NCBI GenBank assembly: GCA_045594425.1 | Contig: JAZNYK010000013.1 | Span: 62,001 to 126,000 of the forward strand | DNA from: RGIG1681 sp045594425 | GTDB taxonomy: Bacteria; Bacillota; Clostridia; Christensenellales; UBA1242 | Length of the DNA stretch: 64,000 nucleotides | Reading direction: 5' to 3' | In this document: positions 52,785 to 61,675 of the stretch, piece by piece | Position numbering within the stretch: position 1 is the first letter of the stretch | Layout: every line of letters starts with the position of its first letter | Notes under the pieces: generated by a model | The model's database searches: none | What the model saw: only the letters and a program-made list of their open reading frames with translations | What the model was told of the DNA's origin: nothing | Translations under genes and position numbers: made by a program

Positions 52785-52820
52785 AAAAAAGGCAATGCAC
52801 AAAGCATTGTCTTTTTTTTG
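52785..52820. terminator. Bidirectional intrinsic terminator
   Basis: AAAAAGGCAATGC, loop ACAAA, GCATTGTCTTTTTTTT. Confidence 0.85.
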
Positions 52821-52833
52821 TGTTTAAAATATT

Positions 52834-53508
52834 TTATTGATTTTCTTTTCCTTTTGAAAGTTTGTTGTTAATGTGAATATAAAGCCTTGCAAGAGCATAA
52901 AACAAAACTATTATCACAGCAACATAAATTGCAACCATACCCCAGCCTTGACCGCCTATGGTTGGGTCAATAAAAAAGTAAGGGTAAAGCGTTCCGTCAT
53001 AAAATGGCTTGCCACCAAACTCAACTCTAAATATTGCAAGAACAAAATAAATAAATGGATAAATCAAGAAATACCATGCGTGATTTTTGTTCATCATTCC
53101 ACTATTTGCAAACGCATAATATCCAATAATAGACATAACAGGAACAACGGCATGAAGAATAATATTTCTAAAATTAAACATATATGATGCGGATTTTCCA
53201 GCAAAGGCAATGCCTGTTGGAGCCAAAACAAACATATAAATTATGCCAGTTATTGTGATAAAGAAAGTTATCATAAGTCTTATTAAAGAAAAAACATTGT
53301 TTTTAGCAAGGTGTGTTTCCTTGCCACATATGTTAATTATGATAAGCACACAAATAATGGCTTCAATAATAACAACAAATGCATTTGTTTGAGATGTGAA
53401 AAACCAAAATTGCATTCCGTTTCCATAAGGGTTGTTTAGGCATAGCCCAAGGATTGCAAATGTTATTATAAGCAGTCTGTAAAGAAGTTCAAATATTTTT
53501 GATTTCAT
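52834..53508 (-). CDS. Pr6Pr-type six/seven-TM membrane protein
   Basis: 224 residues with six or seven hydrophobic helices. MQFWFFTSQTNAF, then LAPTG, HAVVPVMS, and YPYFFIDPTIGGQGWG follow the Pr6Pr/FAR-17a-like membrane family pattern. The function of that family is poorly known. AGGAGAAA precedes the ATG. It is a single-gene unit. Confidence 0.75.
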   Translation of the reverse strand: MKSKIFELLYRLLIITFAILGLCLNNPYGNGMQFWFFTSQTNAFVVIIEAIICVLIIINICGKETHLAKNNVFSLIRLMITFFITITGIIYMFVLAPTGIAFAGKSASYMFNFRNIILHAVVPVMSIIGYYAFANSGMMNKNHAWYFLIYPFIYFVLAIFRVEFGGKPFYDGTLYPYFFIDPTIGGQGWGMVAIYVAVIIVLFYALARLYIHINNKLSKGKENQ

Positions 53509-53613
53509 ATTTTCTCCTATCTATTATTATGATAGTTTATTTTATAAAAAATGCAAACAAAAAGTTCAAATTAAATAAATTTATAGTTAAAATGTTAGGA
53601 AGAATAAGTAAAC

Positions 53614-53642
53614 AAAAAACACGGTTTATATCCGTGTTTTTT
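53614..53642 (-). terminator. Intrinsic terminator after the second LtaS-like gene
   Basis: AAAACACGG and CCGTGTTTTTTGTT on the minus strand. Confidence 0.85.
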
Positions 53643-53649
53643 GACGTGA

Positions 53650-55713
53650 TTATTTAACTTTCCAACCAGCCCTATAAACTTTTTCAATATATTTTTGCTT
53701 TTGATAGAACTTGCAAACATTTGTTTTGAAAGTTGCAACATCCGCTTCGGTTGAGCCTTCAAGCATAACAGTGTTTTTCATTGTTTTTGAATAGCATTTG
53801 CCGTTGTAATATCCTGTTAAATAAGACACATACAAACTGTTTTCAATATCTTCTGTTAGCATATTGTAACCTTGAGTAAAGAATGTGCTATATTCAAGAC
53901 CGAAAAGTTCACAAATGGTTGGGTAGATGTCGTATGGGTTGCAGAATCCATAAACATCACGAGAACCAAGTTTTGAACTATAAATCATAAATGGAACATT
54001 GTGGGTTGTTAAGTTTCCAATATCTTCGATTTCTGTTCCTTTGACTGCTTGAGCCAAGTTGTGGAAGTATGCGTTATGGTCTGAGTAAATCACAACTGTT
54101 GTATCATCAAGCATATTGTTTTCTTTGAGATGTTCAAAAAGTTTGCCAACCATAACGTCTGTGTCCATGGTTGCTGCTTTATATTGTCTTAAAATGTTTT
54201 TGTAGTGTTCGCTTTCTGGATAAACATATCCATTGTTTTTAAGCCAAAGTTCATAGTTATTAAGATTGTTGTCATAAGTTTGATAATGATTTTCAAATCT
54301 TGAGTTATAGGTTTCGTAGCCACCATGTGAAGAAACTGTGGTGTAGAAAGACATAAACTTTTTGTCGGTTGGTGCAAGATGGTTAATCATTTGGTCTATA
54401 TAGTCAGACTCAAGATGAAAATTGTTAAAGTCAGATTTTGTTCCATCTGGGCTTACAAAGTCTGCACTGCTATAAAACTTTTCAAAACCCATGTTAACAT
54501 TCACAACATTTCTGTCATAGAATTTTGGCAAGAAGTTGTGGAAATAGTTTGCTGTATAGCCAAGATTTCTAAAAAGATTTGGAAGTGAATATTCTGTTGC
54601 ATAAGTGTTTTTACCAATTTTGTATTGATTGATATGTGGCATATAGCCTAATATTGCGGCATCTTCTGAAACATTTGTTTTGTTGTTTGAAACATAGTCA
54701 TGAATAACAACGCCTTTGTTTGGAATTGGTGATTCATAATCAGCAGAACTTGTTCCTGTTTTAAGTTTCCAAAGATTTGGTGTGTTGTATGGGTCAATTG
54801 CAAACCATTCAAAACTCTCAAGCATAATAACCACAAGGTTGTCACCATGCAAAACGGCATCTTCATCAACTTGAACTTTTTGAGAGTTAATCATGTTAAT
54901 TGTTTCATCTTTTCCAGAAACAAACAATCTTCCAAGAGTTAAGTCATAAAGGTTTTTGGTGTAAAAACCGCCAGTGCCAAACTTTCTGTAAGATTCTTCA
55001 ATGATATGCATATTTGAAAATAAATATTTGTCACTTTCAATTTCTTTATATTCAGCATGTTTTCCATTTCCAAGGGTTAACGCTTGAACGGTGTAACTTG
55101 TTGTGCCAATGGCAAAGCATGAAAGAAAACATATAAGTAGCAAAATAGGGCGGGTTAATTTTTTGATTTCAAATTGTTTCTTCTTTCCAAACACGTCAAT
55201 GATTATTGGAATAGATATAAACACAATAATCAGAGCGAGATATAAAAGGGCACTTTCAAAATCAATAAAACTAATGTCAAATGAGTCAATGCCTTCAACT
55301 GCAAGAACAATCATATCCCAAGTGAAAAGATATCCAAAGTCTTTATAAAGGGTTGCGTTAACTGCACAAATAACTATTTGAAACAATGTGAAAAAATAAA
55401 ACATTGTGTTTGATAACCAATTTCTTGTGCAGGTGAGCATGATTGCTGCAATAATAAGCCAAAGCCCAAAATCAAAAAACATATAGGTTGGAAAAAGTTG
55501 CTTTTCTCCAGCAGTTGTTGTGATGTTTAATATGTGAAAGTTCACAATTTCAATTGTTATTGCAAAAACAAGAAAAACAATTGGTTTTAAAATTGTGTTT
55601 AAACCAAGTTTGTTTTTATTTTCAAGCCACAAAGCCTTTTTTTGTTCTTTTGTGAGTTTAGGTTTCTTTTGAGAGACTTTGTAGTTGTAGGTTCTTTCAG
55701 GTGATTTAGCCAT
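53650..55713 (-). CDS. LtaS-like phosphoglycerol transferase (second copy)
   Basis: 687 residues. A basic 40-residue N-terminus precedes five transmembrane helices (about 43-210), then the extracellular sulfatase-fold domain. Glu299 (IMLESFE) and Thr346 (NNKTNVSED) match the metal site and nucleophile; VIYSDHNAYFHN is the late metal motif. It should polymerise glycerol-phosphate on a lipid anchor, releasing diacylglycerol. The DagK gene 12 nt upstream encodes the enzyme that would recycle that diacylglycerol. Confidence 0.88.
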   Translation of the reverse strand: MAKSPERTYNYKVSQKKPKLTKEQKKALWLENKNKLGLNTILKPIVFLVFAITIEIVNFHILNITTTAGEKQLFPTYMFFDFGLWLIIAAIMLTCTRNWLSNTMFYFFTLFQIVICAVNATLYKDFGYLFTWDMIVLAVEGIDSFDISFIDFESALLYLALIIVFISIPIIIDVFGKKKQFEIKKLTRPILLLICFLSCFAIGTTSYTVQALTLGNGKHAEYKEIESDKYLFSNMHIIEESYRKFGTGGFYTKNLYDLTLGRLFVSGKDETINMINSQKVQVDEDAVLHGDNLVVIMLESFEWFAIDPYNTPNLWKLKTGTSSADYESPIPNKGVVIHDYVSNNKTNVSEDAAILGYMPHINQYKIGKNTYATEYSLPNLFRNLGYTANYFHNFLPKFYDRNVVNVNMGFEKFYSSADFVSPDGTKSDFNNFHLESDYIDQMINHLAPTDKKFMSFYTTVSSHGGYETYNSRFENHYQTYDNNLNNYELWLKNNGYVYPESEHYKNILRQYKAATMDTDVMVGKLFEHLKENNMLDDTTVVIYSDHNAYFHNLAQAVKGTEIEDIGNLTTHNVPFMIYSSKLGSRDVYGFCNPYDIYPTICELFGLEYSTFFTQGYNMLTEDIENSLYVSYLTGYYNGKCYSKTMKNTVMLEGSTEADVATFKTNVCKFYQKQKYIEKVYRAGWKVK

Positions 55714-55725
55714 GATTCTCCTTAA

Positions 55726-56649
55726 CTAGTTTTTATCTATAGTATTATTTTTGTTGCGTTTTGGTGCGATGATTTTTACACCTTTTGGAATAACAGTGAA
55801 GTTAAAAGTTCCTTCTTTACTTTTTTCGCCGTCAAGGTTAATAACAGTGCCTTCTTCGGTTGCAATTTCAAAAGAAGATGCCTTTAAATATGTAACTTCG
55901 TCATGTTTGTGATATCTTCTAACGCCCCAAAGAAAGGTGTTAAACATACTCCAAAGACCTTTGCCAAAAATTTTCTTCTTTTTTGAATGGAATAATATAA
56001 TTTCAACTTCGCCATCGTCAAGTTTTGCTTTTCGGTTAATTTTGAAACCAGCAACACTTTTTGAGTTTAAAATCATAAGGTGGACACAATCTTTTTTGAT
56101 TGTTTCGCCATTTATTGTTAGTTCAACTGAAACAGGTTTTGCATTCAAAAGTTCCTCAAGACCCTTTTTTACGTATGCAAATTTTCCATATTTTTTCTTA
56201 TTGTAACGCTCAGTGTCATAACTTGACTTTGTGAAAAGTCCTGTGCAGCAAACATAAATTCCATATCTTCTGTTAACTCTAAAAATGTCGTGTTCAAATG
56301 GTTCACCAACAAGAAGGTTTTTAACTGCACGTTTGATTTTTAAACTAATTCCAAGTGACCTTGCAACGTCATTAACAGTTCCAGATGGAATATATCCAAT
56401 AACAGGTTTGTTTTCAGCGTTCCCCATTCCATTGATAACTTCGTTTAATGTTCCATCTCCGCCAGACACGAAAAAATAATCATATTTTGAAACTGCTTCT
56501 TTTGCCAAATCATGGGCATGACCTGCATGGGTTGTTTCCACACATTCAATTTCCCCATATTTTTTTGAGAGTTTTTTCAAAATATAATCTTTGTATTTTT
56601 TTATTAAGCCTTTACCGCTTTCTGGGTTATACACAAAAATACTTTTCAT
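55726..56649 (-). CDS. Diacylglycerol kinase-family lipid kinase
   Basis: 307 residues. VYNPESGKG opens the catalytic domain; SGGDGTLNEVINGM and IPSGTVNDVARSLGI bind ATP and lipid; DDGEVEIILFHSK is in the C-terminal beta domain. It phosphorylates diacylglycerol to phosphatidic acid. In Gram-positives this recycles the diacylglycerol made by LtaS, and here the LtaS-like gene follows directly in the same operon. Confidence 0.92.
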   Translation of the reverse strand: MKSIFVYNPESGKGLIKKYKDYILKKLSKKYGEIECVETTHAGHAHDLAKEAVSKYDYFFVSGGDGTLNEVINGMGNAENKPVIGYIPSGTVNDVARSLGISLKIKRAVKNLLVGEPFEHDIFRVNRRYGIYVCCTGLFTKSSYDTERYNKKKYGKFAYVKKGLEELLNAKPVSVELTINGETIKKDCVHLMILNSKSVAGFKINRKAKLDDGEVEIILFHSKKKKIFGKGLWSMFNTFLWGVRRYHKHDEVTYLKASSFEIATEEGTVINLDGEKSKEGTFNFTVIPKGVKIIAPKRNKNNTIDKN

Positions 56650-56729
56650 AACACATAAATAATACTCTTTTTATTTACAAAAGTAAATAAATTTAATATT
56701 TTATGTTATTTATTGTTTTATTTTGAATA

Positions 56730-56762
56730 AAAAACACCTCCATTTTTTGGAAGTGTTTAAAG
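56730..56762 (-). terminator. Intrinsic terminator after the metal exporter
   Basis: AAACACTTCC and GGAGGTGTTTTTTATT on the minus strand, overlapping the stop. Confidence 0.75.
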
Positions 56763-57734
56763 TCTTAAAAAGTTTAAAGGAATAAAGTGTAAGCCGTATC
56801 CAATAAGCAAACTTGGGATAATAAGCATCGCAACGATAAATAGATTTTCTTTTATATTTTTGTTTTTTCTAAACAAAACCAGAAGTCCAAGACCAGCGTT
56901 AACGCTTAAGCCTGTTACAATTGCCCCAAAACTTAACCCGCCCATCATATATAGTTCAGTCAAAATTACAGATGATGCACAATTTGGAATAAGCCCAATT
57001 AAAACAGCGAGAAGTGGTTGAAGGGCGTTGCTTGAACCCAAAAAACTAATCAATGTGTCTTCGCCAACAAGTTCAACAAGATATCCCATAATGAAGTTTA
57101 TTGCAAAAATATAAGCAGCAATTTTTGCACAGTGAACTAGTGGATGTTTCCAGTTGAATTTTGAAGTATGTGTGTCATGATGACAGCAAGCGTGTGCGTG
57201 TTCTTCTTCGTGATGCTCTTCTTTGTGTTTGTGTTCATCGTGGTCATGTTCGTCATGCTTTTCTTCAATTTGACTAACAATATGATTTTCTGAAACTGAT
57301 TGATTTGCTAGTGGGGTTTGAATTTTGTTGAAGAATTTTTTATAGCAAAACATTGCAAGGTATCCAATTGCAAGTGCCATAACAATTTTTGTTGCAATTA
57401 AAAGCAAAAGGGCAGGGATTGTTTTATAGTCTGCAAGCATAAGTGGAATGGCTTCGTCACTGGTTGCAATATAAACTGCAATAAGTGCACCAACTGAAAT
57501 TTTTTGTTCTGCATAAAGTTCAGATGAAACAACCGAAAATCCACATTGTGGAATAGAACCAACCAAAGCACCCATAACAGGACTGGCTTTTCCTTTTAAT
57601 AGTTTTGAATTTTGATATTTAAAAACGTGCTTATATTCAAGATACTCAATTACAAGATAAACAAGCAGCAAAAGTGGAAGCATTTTTGCTGTGTCTAATA
57701 GTGAATGTTTAAGCACATGAAGAAATTCTTCCAT
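56757..57734 (-). CDS. ArsP_2-like heavy-metal exporter (arsenic/manganese permease type)
   Basis: About 325 residues with eight to ten transmembrane helices in two similar halves. Each half has a proline-cysteine motif: GSIPQCGFSVVSSELY and GLIPNCASSVILTELYMMGG. Between them lies a 55-residue cytoplasmic or surface loop rich in His, Asp and Glu (HDEHDHDEHKHKEEH and ACCHHDTH), a likely metal-binding loop. The family is annotated as putative arsenic or manganese exporters. ATG 57734 has AAAGGAG upstream. Its promoter is covered by a palindrome, so it is probably metal-regulated. Confidence 0.82.
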   Translation of the reverse strand: MEEFLHVLKHSLLDTAKMLPLLLLVYLVIEYLEYKHVFKYQNSKLLKGKASPVMGALVGSIPQCGFSVVSSELYAEQKISVGALIAVYIATSDEAIPLMLADYKTIPALLLLIATKIVMALAIGYLAMFCYKKFFNKIQTPLANQSVSENHIVSQIEEKHDEHDHDEHKHKEEHHEEEHAHACCHHDTHTSKFNWKHPLVHCAKIAAYIFAINFIMGYLVELVGEDTLISFLGSSNALQPLLAVLIGLIPNCASSVILTELYMMGGLSFGAIVTGLSVNAGLGLLVLFRKNKNIKENLFIVAMLIIPSLLIGYGLHFIPLNFLRL

Positions 57735-57760
57735 GGTTTGCTCCTTTGATAAATTACATT

Positions 57761-57794
57761 TGCATATTATATATGCAGAAGGTTTTTTTGTCAA
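57761..57794 (-). promoter_or_regulatory. Promoter with palindromic operator over the -10 box
   Basis: TTGACA (57789-57794), 17-nt spacer, TATAAT (57766-57771). The inverted repeat TGCATAT-ATA-ATATGCA (57761-57777) covers the -10, so a bound repressor would block initiation. Confidence 0.75.
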
Positions 57795-58015
57795 GAAAAT
57801 CTGTTTAAAACGGTGGTTTAAGGTTTCTGTTTTTGAAGTGAAACCAACTATTCAAAAAACTGCAAAACAATAATAAAAATATATGAAATAATATGTTATT
57901 TTGCAAAATTTTCAATAAAAATTACAATTTTATACAATTTTGACAATCTCAAGGCTGGTTTTAAAATTTAAATTTAAAATGTAAATTTTGCTATTATTAT
58001 TCTGATTTTTTACAT

Positions 58016-58903
58016 TTAAGGCAATTCGTTTAGTATCTCAGTTGTTTTTTCATGACATTTGTCAAATTCAGTTTGATTGAAATTTTTTATTTTGTTTTTT
58101 GACTTTTTAGGCTTGCCCCAAATGTTAAAAATGCGTGGTCCAATCCATTCATTTTGCTTTGTTTCAAAAAACAATCCTGCAACTTCGTTTAGACATGCTT
58201 TTTTTGCACTTGGAAACACAAGTTTCAAAAGTGGCGAAAATATTTTGAAACTAGAATTTGAAAATAAAGCGGTTGGGCTAACACCCGGATGAACAATGTT
58301 CACATGGACATCCTTGCTTTCTTCTTTAAGTTTCATGGCTGCGTAAGTTAAAAGTCTTTTTGAATTTGCATAAGCATCAATATCTTTTTTATTGTTTTTA
58401 AATTCAAAGTCTTCAAAGTTGATTCTTGTAAAATTTTTACTAATACTGCTCAAGAAAATAATTTTTGAATTTTGCTTCATTTCAAGAAGAGGCAAAAGGG
58501 TTTTGCTTAAATATATTGGTGCAACAAAGTTTGTGAAATAGTGACGTTCATGACCATTTTGCAAAAGTTCTTTTGAGTTTGAAAAAACACCAGCGTTGTT
58601 AATCAAAGCGTCAATTCCAAATGAACACAAAAAGTTAACTCTGTTTGCAAAATCTTTAATCGACCTTGCATCAGATAAATCAACTTTTAAAATTGTGATT
58701 TCTGCCGTTGGATATTTTTTTAAAATCTCACGCTTTTGTTCTTCTGCACGAACTGTGTTTCTCACACCAACAATCACACTTGCTTCAAGTTTTGCAAGAA
58801 GTTTTAAGGTTTCTAAACCAAGCCCATTTGTTGTTCCTGTGATAACGATGTTTTTATGTTTTAGGCTGGTGGTGTTTTTGGCTAGCCAACTTTTTAAAGA
58901 CAT
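58016..58903 (-). CDS. Short-chain dehydrogenase, retinol-dehydrogenase-like
   Basis: 295 residues. TGTTNGLGLE binds the cofactor; NNAGVFS, FLSSIS and YANSK complete the active site. The layout resembles the RDH/WWOX-like SDRs. The substrate is unknown. AAAAGGAT precedes the ATG; the Nudix gene ends 56 nt upstream on the same strand. The 220 bp downstream (57795-58015) are AT-rich and hold no gene I can support. Confidence 0.88.
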   Translation of the reverse strand: MSLKSWLAKNTTSLKHKNIVITGTTNGLGLETLKLLAKLEASVIVGVRNTVRAEEQKREILKKYPTAEITILKVDLSDARSIKDFANRVNFLCSFGIDALINNAGVFSNSKELLQNGHERHYFTNFVAPIYLSKTLLPLLEMKQNSKIIFLSSISKNFTRINFEDFEFKNNKKDIDAYANSKRLLTYAAMKLKEESKDVHVNIVHPGVSPTALFSNSSFKIFSPLLKLVFPSAKKACLNEVAGLFFETKQNEWIGPRIFNIWGKPKKSKNKIKNFNQTEFDKCHEKTTEILNELP

Positions 58904-58959
58904 ATTTTTATCCTTTTTTTCATTATTTTTTAATATTTTTTTCGCATATTTTGCAGTTT

Positions 58960-59514
58960 TTATTTGTTATTTTTTAGCCAGAGTTCATACTTTGCAATCA
59001 TTCGTTTAATTGAAATGTCTTCTGGATTAACTAGTTTTTTTGCTTGTTTTATGCTAACCCATTTGATATCAGAAGATTCTTCTGAAATTTTAAACTCATT
59101 GGTTTTTGTGATAAACAAAAAGTTGATGTCATAGTGTGTGTGCTGTGGTTCATCTTTTTCAGGGCGAGCATCAACAACGTTGTTTGCTATGTCTAAAATA
59201 TCATCACTTTGAGATAAAAAGTCACGGATACCGCTTTCTTCAAAAACCTCTCTTTTTGCAACTTCAAAAGAATTTGAACTGCCATCTGAGTGACCGCCAA
59301 ATTGAAACCACATATTGGTGATTTTGTGATGGTTTAAAAGAATGTTTCCGTTTGCATCACAAACAAGTGCACCGGCGGTGATGTGACCATTTTTGTTGCT
59401 GCGGTCATAGCAGTTTGTGTTTTGTTTTAAAAATTCAATTGTTGCAAGTCTTGATTGTTCTTCGTTTTCGTCAAAAGACTTATAGTTTTCTAACTTTTTT
59501 AACAAATCAAACAT
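58960..59514 (-). CDS. Nudix hydrolase
   Basis: About 184 residues. The Nudix box is GHSDGSSNSFEVAKREVFEESGI in outline (G-x5-E-x7-REVxEESG), with AGALVCDANGNILLNHH leading in. It hydrolyses a nucleoside diphosphate linked to another group; the substrate is unknown. ATG 59514 has TAGGAG upstream, while an in-frame ATG 21 nt earlier would include that site. Confidence 0.9.
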   Translation of the reverse strand: MFDLLKKLENYKSFDENEEQSRLATIEFLKQNTNCYDRSNKNGHITAGALVCDANGNILLNHHKITNMWFQFGGHSDGSSNSFEVAKREVFEESGIRDFLSQSDDILDIANNVVDARPEKDEPQHTHYDINFLFITKTNEFKISEESSDIKWVSIKQAKKLVNPEDISIKRMIAKYELWLKNNK

Positions 59515-59607
59515 GATTTTTTCTCCTAAATACAATATACCATAAAAAATTTTATTCTCATAACAATAAATTTAATAAAAAAATATATTTTTTTTAGAAA
59601 AAGGGTA

Positions 59608-59636
59608 TTGAACTAGTAAAAAAATTATGTTATATT
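59608..59636 (+). promoter_or_regulatory. Promoter of the HipA-like doublet, near-leaderless
   Basis: TTGAAC (59608-59613), 17-nt spacer, TATATT (59631-59636); the ATG follows after 9 nt. Confidence 0.65.
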
Positions 59637-59645
59637 ATTATTACT

Positions 59646-60644
59646 ATGATGAAAAATGTGTTGCAGTGGTATGAAGGTGTTTGTGACAGTTGGAAACAAA
59701 ATGAATCACATTTTGAATCCGACACACTTGCCATGAGCAAAATTTCGGAAGCAAATCGCAGTTATGTGACACTTGGAAACACAAGATATTTTGTTAAAAC
59801 TCCACATAGCAGAAGGTTTAAATTTGGTTGTGTTAGATTGGGAAGTGCTTGCAGAGATAACTTTTTATCAACAACAAGCGAACTGGTTTCACAAAAGAAA
59901 TTTAAAGAGTTAGATTTTTTCACGGCACAATATAAACCAATCATGCGTTCAGCATTAAAAAGTGCAGTCAAAAAAAACGAACAAGGTCTTTCAGAGTCAT
60001 TTGTTCTTGTTTCACCAATTTTGATATCAAATCAAAATATGCACACAGCAACTATTCATGCATTGCAAGAGCAGGAACATTTGCTGTTTCCAGACACTCA
60101 AATGGATAGCATTATGTTTAGTGATTTGGAAACCGCTCTTGAAAATAAAGACTATTTTTTGCAGTTTATGACAGAAAATTGTTATGACGAATACATAGAA
60201 TACATTTTGGCGTCAATTTTTGACTTTACAGACGATGACCATCTTGGCAACATAATTTTATGGCACCCAAAAGATAGTCATCGATTTGAACACCTTTTAG
60301 TGCACGATAAAGAGTCTACTGCATTCAACCCAATGGTTGCAGAAGGTTATTCTTATAAGGATGTAAAAAAAGGAATTTGGGAATTTTCACATTACAACGG
60401 AGTTCCAATCAAGCACAAAGATGAAAATTCAGCGGATAGGGTTATGGAAGTTACCAGGCTTATTGCAAGCGGAAAACTCCAAAAAAAATACTGTGAATTT
60501 TTGAGCAGGATTGCTTGTCTTGACTATCAAAAATTTGCAAATGAAGTTTGCACAGAAACGGGGCTTGTTCCTAGTCAAAAACAAATTGATGTGTATCAGT
60601 TTGGTGCAGAATGCGCAGGTGAAATTGTTATAAGAGAAATGTAA
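59646..60644 (+). CDS. Uncharacterised protein with HipA/PI-kinase-like motifs (paralogue 1)
   Basis: 332 residues, no signal or transmembrane segment. Kinase-like landmarks in order: Lys51 (RYFVKTPHS), Glu79 (TSELVSQKKFKELDFFTAQ), Asp197-x-His199-xx-Asn202 (FTDDDHLGNIIL) and Asp221 (LVHDKESTAFNP). This matches the HipA/PI-kinase arrangement of ATP Lys, helix-C Glu, DxHxxN catalytic loop and metal Asp. The family name is not one I recognise. No ribosome binding site is visible; the -10 box ends 9 nt before the ATG. A paralogue follows 19 nt downstream. Confidence 0.65.
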   Translation: MMKNVLQWYEGVCDSWKQNESHFESDTLAMSKISEANRSYVTLGNTRYFVKTPHSRRFKFGCVRLGSACRDNFLSTTSELVSQKKFKELDFFTAQYKPIMRSALKSAVKKNEQGLSESFVLVSPILISNQNMHTATIHALQEQEHLLFPDTQMDSIMFSDLETALENKDYFLQFMTENCYDEYIEYILASIFDFTDDDHLGNIILWHPKDSHRFEHLLVHDKESTAFNPMVAEGYSYKDVKKGIWEFSHYNGVPIKHKDENSADRVMEVTRLIASGKLQKKYCEFLSRIACLDYQKFANEVCTETGLVPSQKQIDVYQFGAECAGEIVIREM

Positions 60645-60663
60645 ATAAAAAGGGGGAAGACTT

Positions 60664-61641
60664 ATGGTAAAAGATTTTTTTAAATGGTATGAACAAAGAA
60701 TTAGCGAGACCACAGTTGACCCCATTTACATTTGGAAACATGGCATGAAAGAGGCTGACCAATATCGCAGAAATGGTGGAACCATTAATATGGGCGATGA
60801 TGAAACCAAATATATTTTTAAAATGAGCCACAGCAGGTATTACAAAAACCATCGCAAAGAGTTTGCTGCACTTCCTGTAACTGCAAGAATGGCCGACAAC
60901 AGATTAAGCCTTGGAAGCGAACTTATTTCACAAAAGAAATATGAAGATTTTGAGTTTTTGACAGCACAACATCATTTGGTTCAATATCATCATGAATATT
61001 ATGTTATTTCACCAAACTTGCTTCAAGGTTATGTTGATTATCAAACAGCATATCAAATTAGCCAAGACGGTTATGGTGATATGCCTTTGCATAGCAAGGT
61101 TTTAAGAAAATCATCAAGACTTTCATTAAAACAAGTTTTGAAGAAAAAGAAACAATTTTTGTCTATCATGACAGAAGAATGTTTTGACCAATATATCAAA
61201 TATTTGCTTGCATCGGTGTTTGAGTTTTCAGATGACGAACATTCAAACAACATCATATTTGTTCGTAATCACAAAAGTGATAAATTTGAAGCACTTTTTG
61301 TGTTTGATAAAGAATCAACTGTGTTTAATCCACTTATTGCAAAGGGTAACAAATGGGGTGAAGTAAAATATCAATCAGTTATTTATGACCACTATGTTGG
61401 AAAGTTTATTGCGTTTCCTGGAGAAAGCATTATTGAACGCACCAGAGAAATAGGCGAACTTATTGCAAAAGGCAAGTTAGAAAAAAAGTATGTTGATTTT
61501 TTAAATGCAATTGCAAACTATGACTATTGTGAAACTGCAAAGCGTGTGTATCACGAAACAGGCAAGCGTGTTAACCAAATGCAAATTGATATGTATAGAG
61601 TTGGTTCTGAATATGCCGCTCAAGCACTTGAAATGCAATAA
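60664..61641 (+). CDS. Uncharacterised protein with HipA/PI-kinase-like motifs (paralogue 2)
   Basis: 325 residues, aligned end to end with paralogue 1: Lys53 (YIFKMSHS), Glu86 (SELISQKKYEDFEFLTAQ), Asp191-x-His193-xx-Asn196 (SDDEHSNNIIF) and Asp215 (FVFDKESTVFNPL). The middle part (105-160) differs most. The shared residues are those expected to be catalytic. AGGGGGAAGACTT precedes the ATG, so unlike its partner it has a normal ribosome binding site. Function is inferred only; it could be an active kinase or a pseudokinase. Confidence 0.65.
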   Translation: MVKDFFKWYEQRISETTVDPIYIWKHGMKEADQYRRNGGTINMGDDETKYIFKMSHSRYYKNHRKEFAALPVTARMADNRLSLGSELISQKKYEDFEFLTAQHHLVQYHHEYYVISPNLLQGYVDYQTAYQISQDGYGDMPLHSKVLRKSSRLSLKQVLKKKKQFLSIMTEECFDQYIKYLLASVFEFSDDEHSNNIIFVRNHKSDKFEALFVFDKESTVFNPLIAKGNKWGEVKYQSVIYDHYVGKFIAFPGESIIERTREIGELIAKGKLEKKYVDFLNAIANYDYCETAKRVYHETGKRVNQMQIDMYRVGSEYAAQALEMQ

Positions 61642-61675
61642 AAAAAGAAGGTTTTATTACCTTCTTTTTCTTTTG
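61642..61675. terminator. Bidirectional intrinsic terminator
   Basis: AAAAAGAAGGT and ACCTTCTTTTT with a 6-nt loop; it overlaps the end of the PlsC-like gene. Confidence 0.85.

Noticed and set aside
57795..58015. Promoter-like TTGACA near 57938 pointing to the plus strand
   Set aside because: No supporting -10 at the right distance and no plus-strand gene downstream before 59646.
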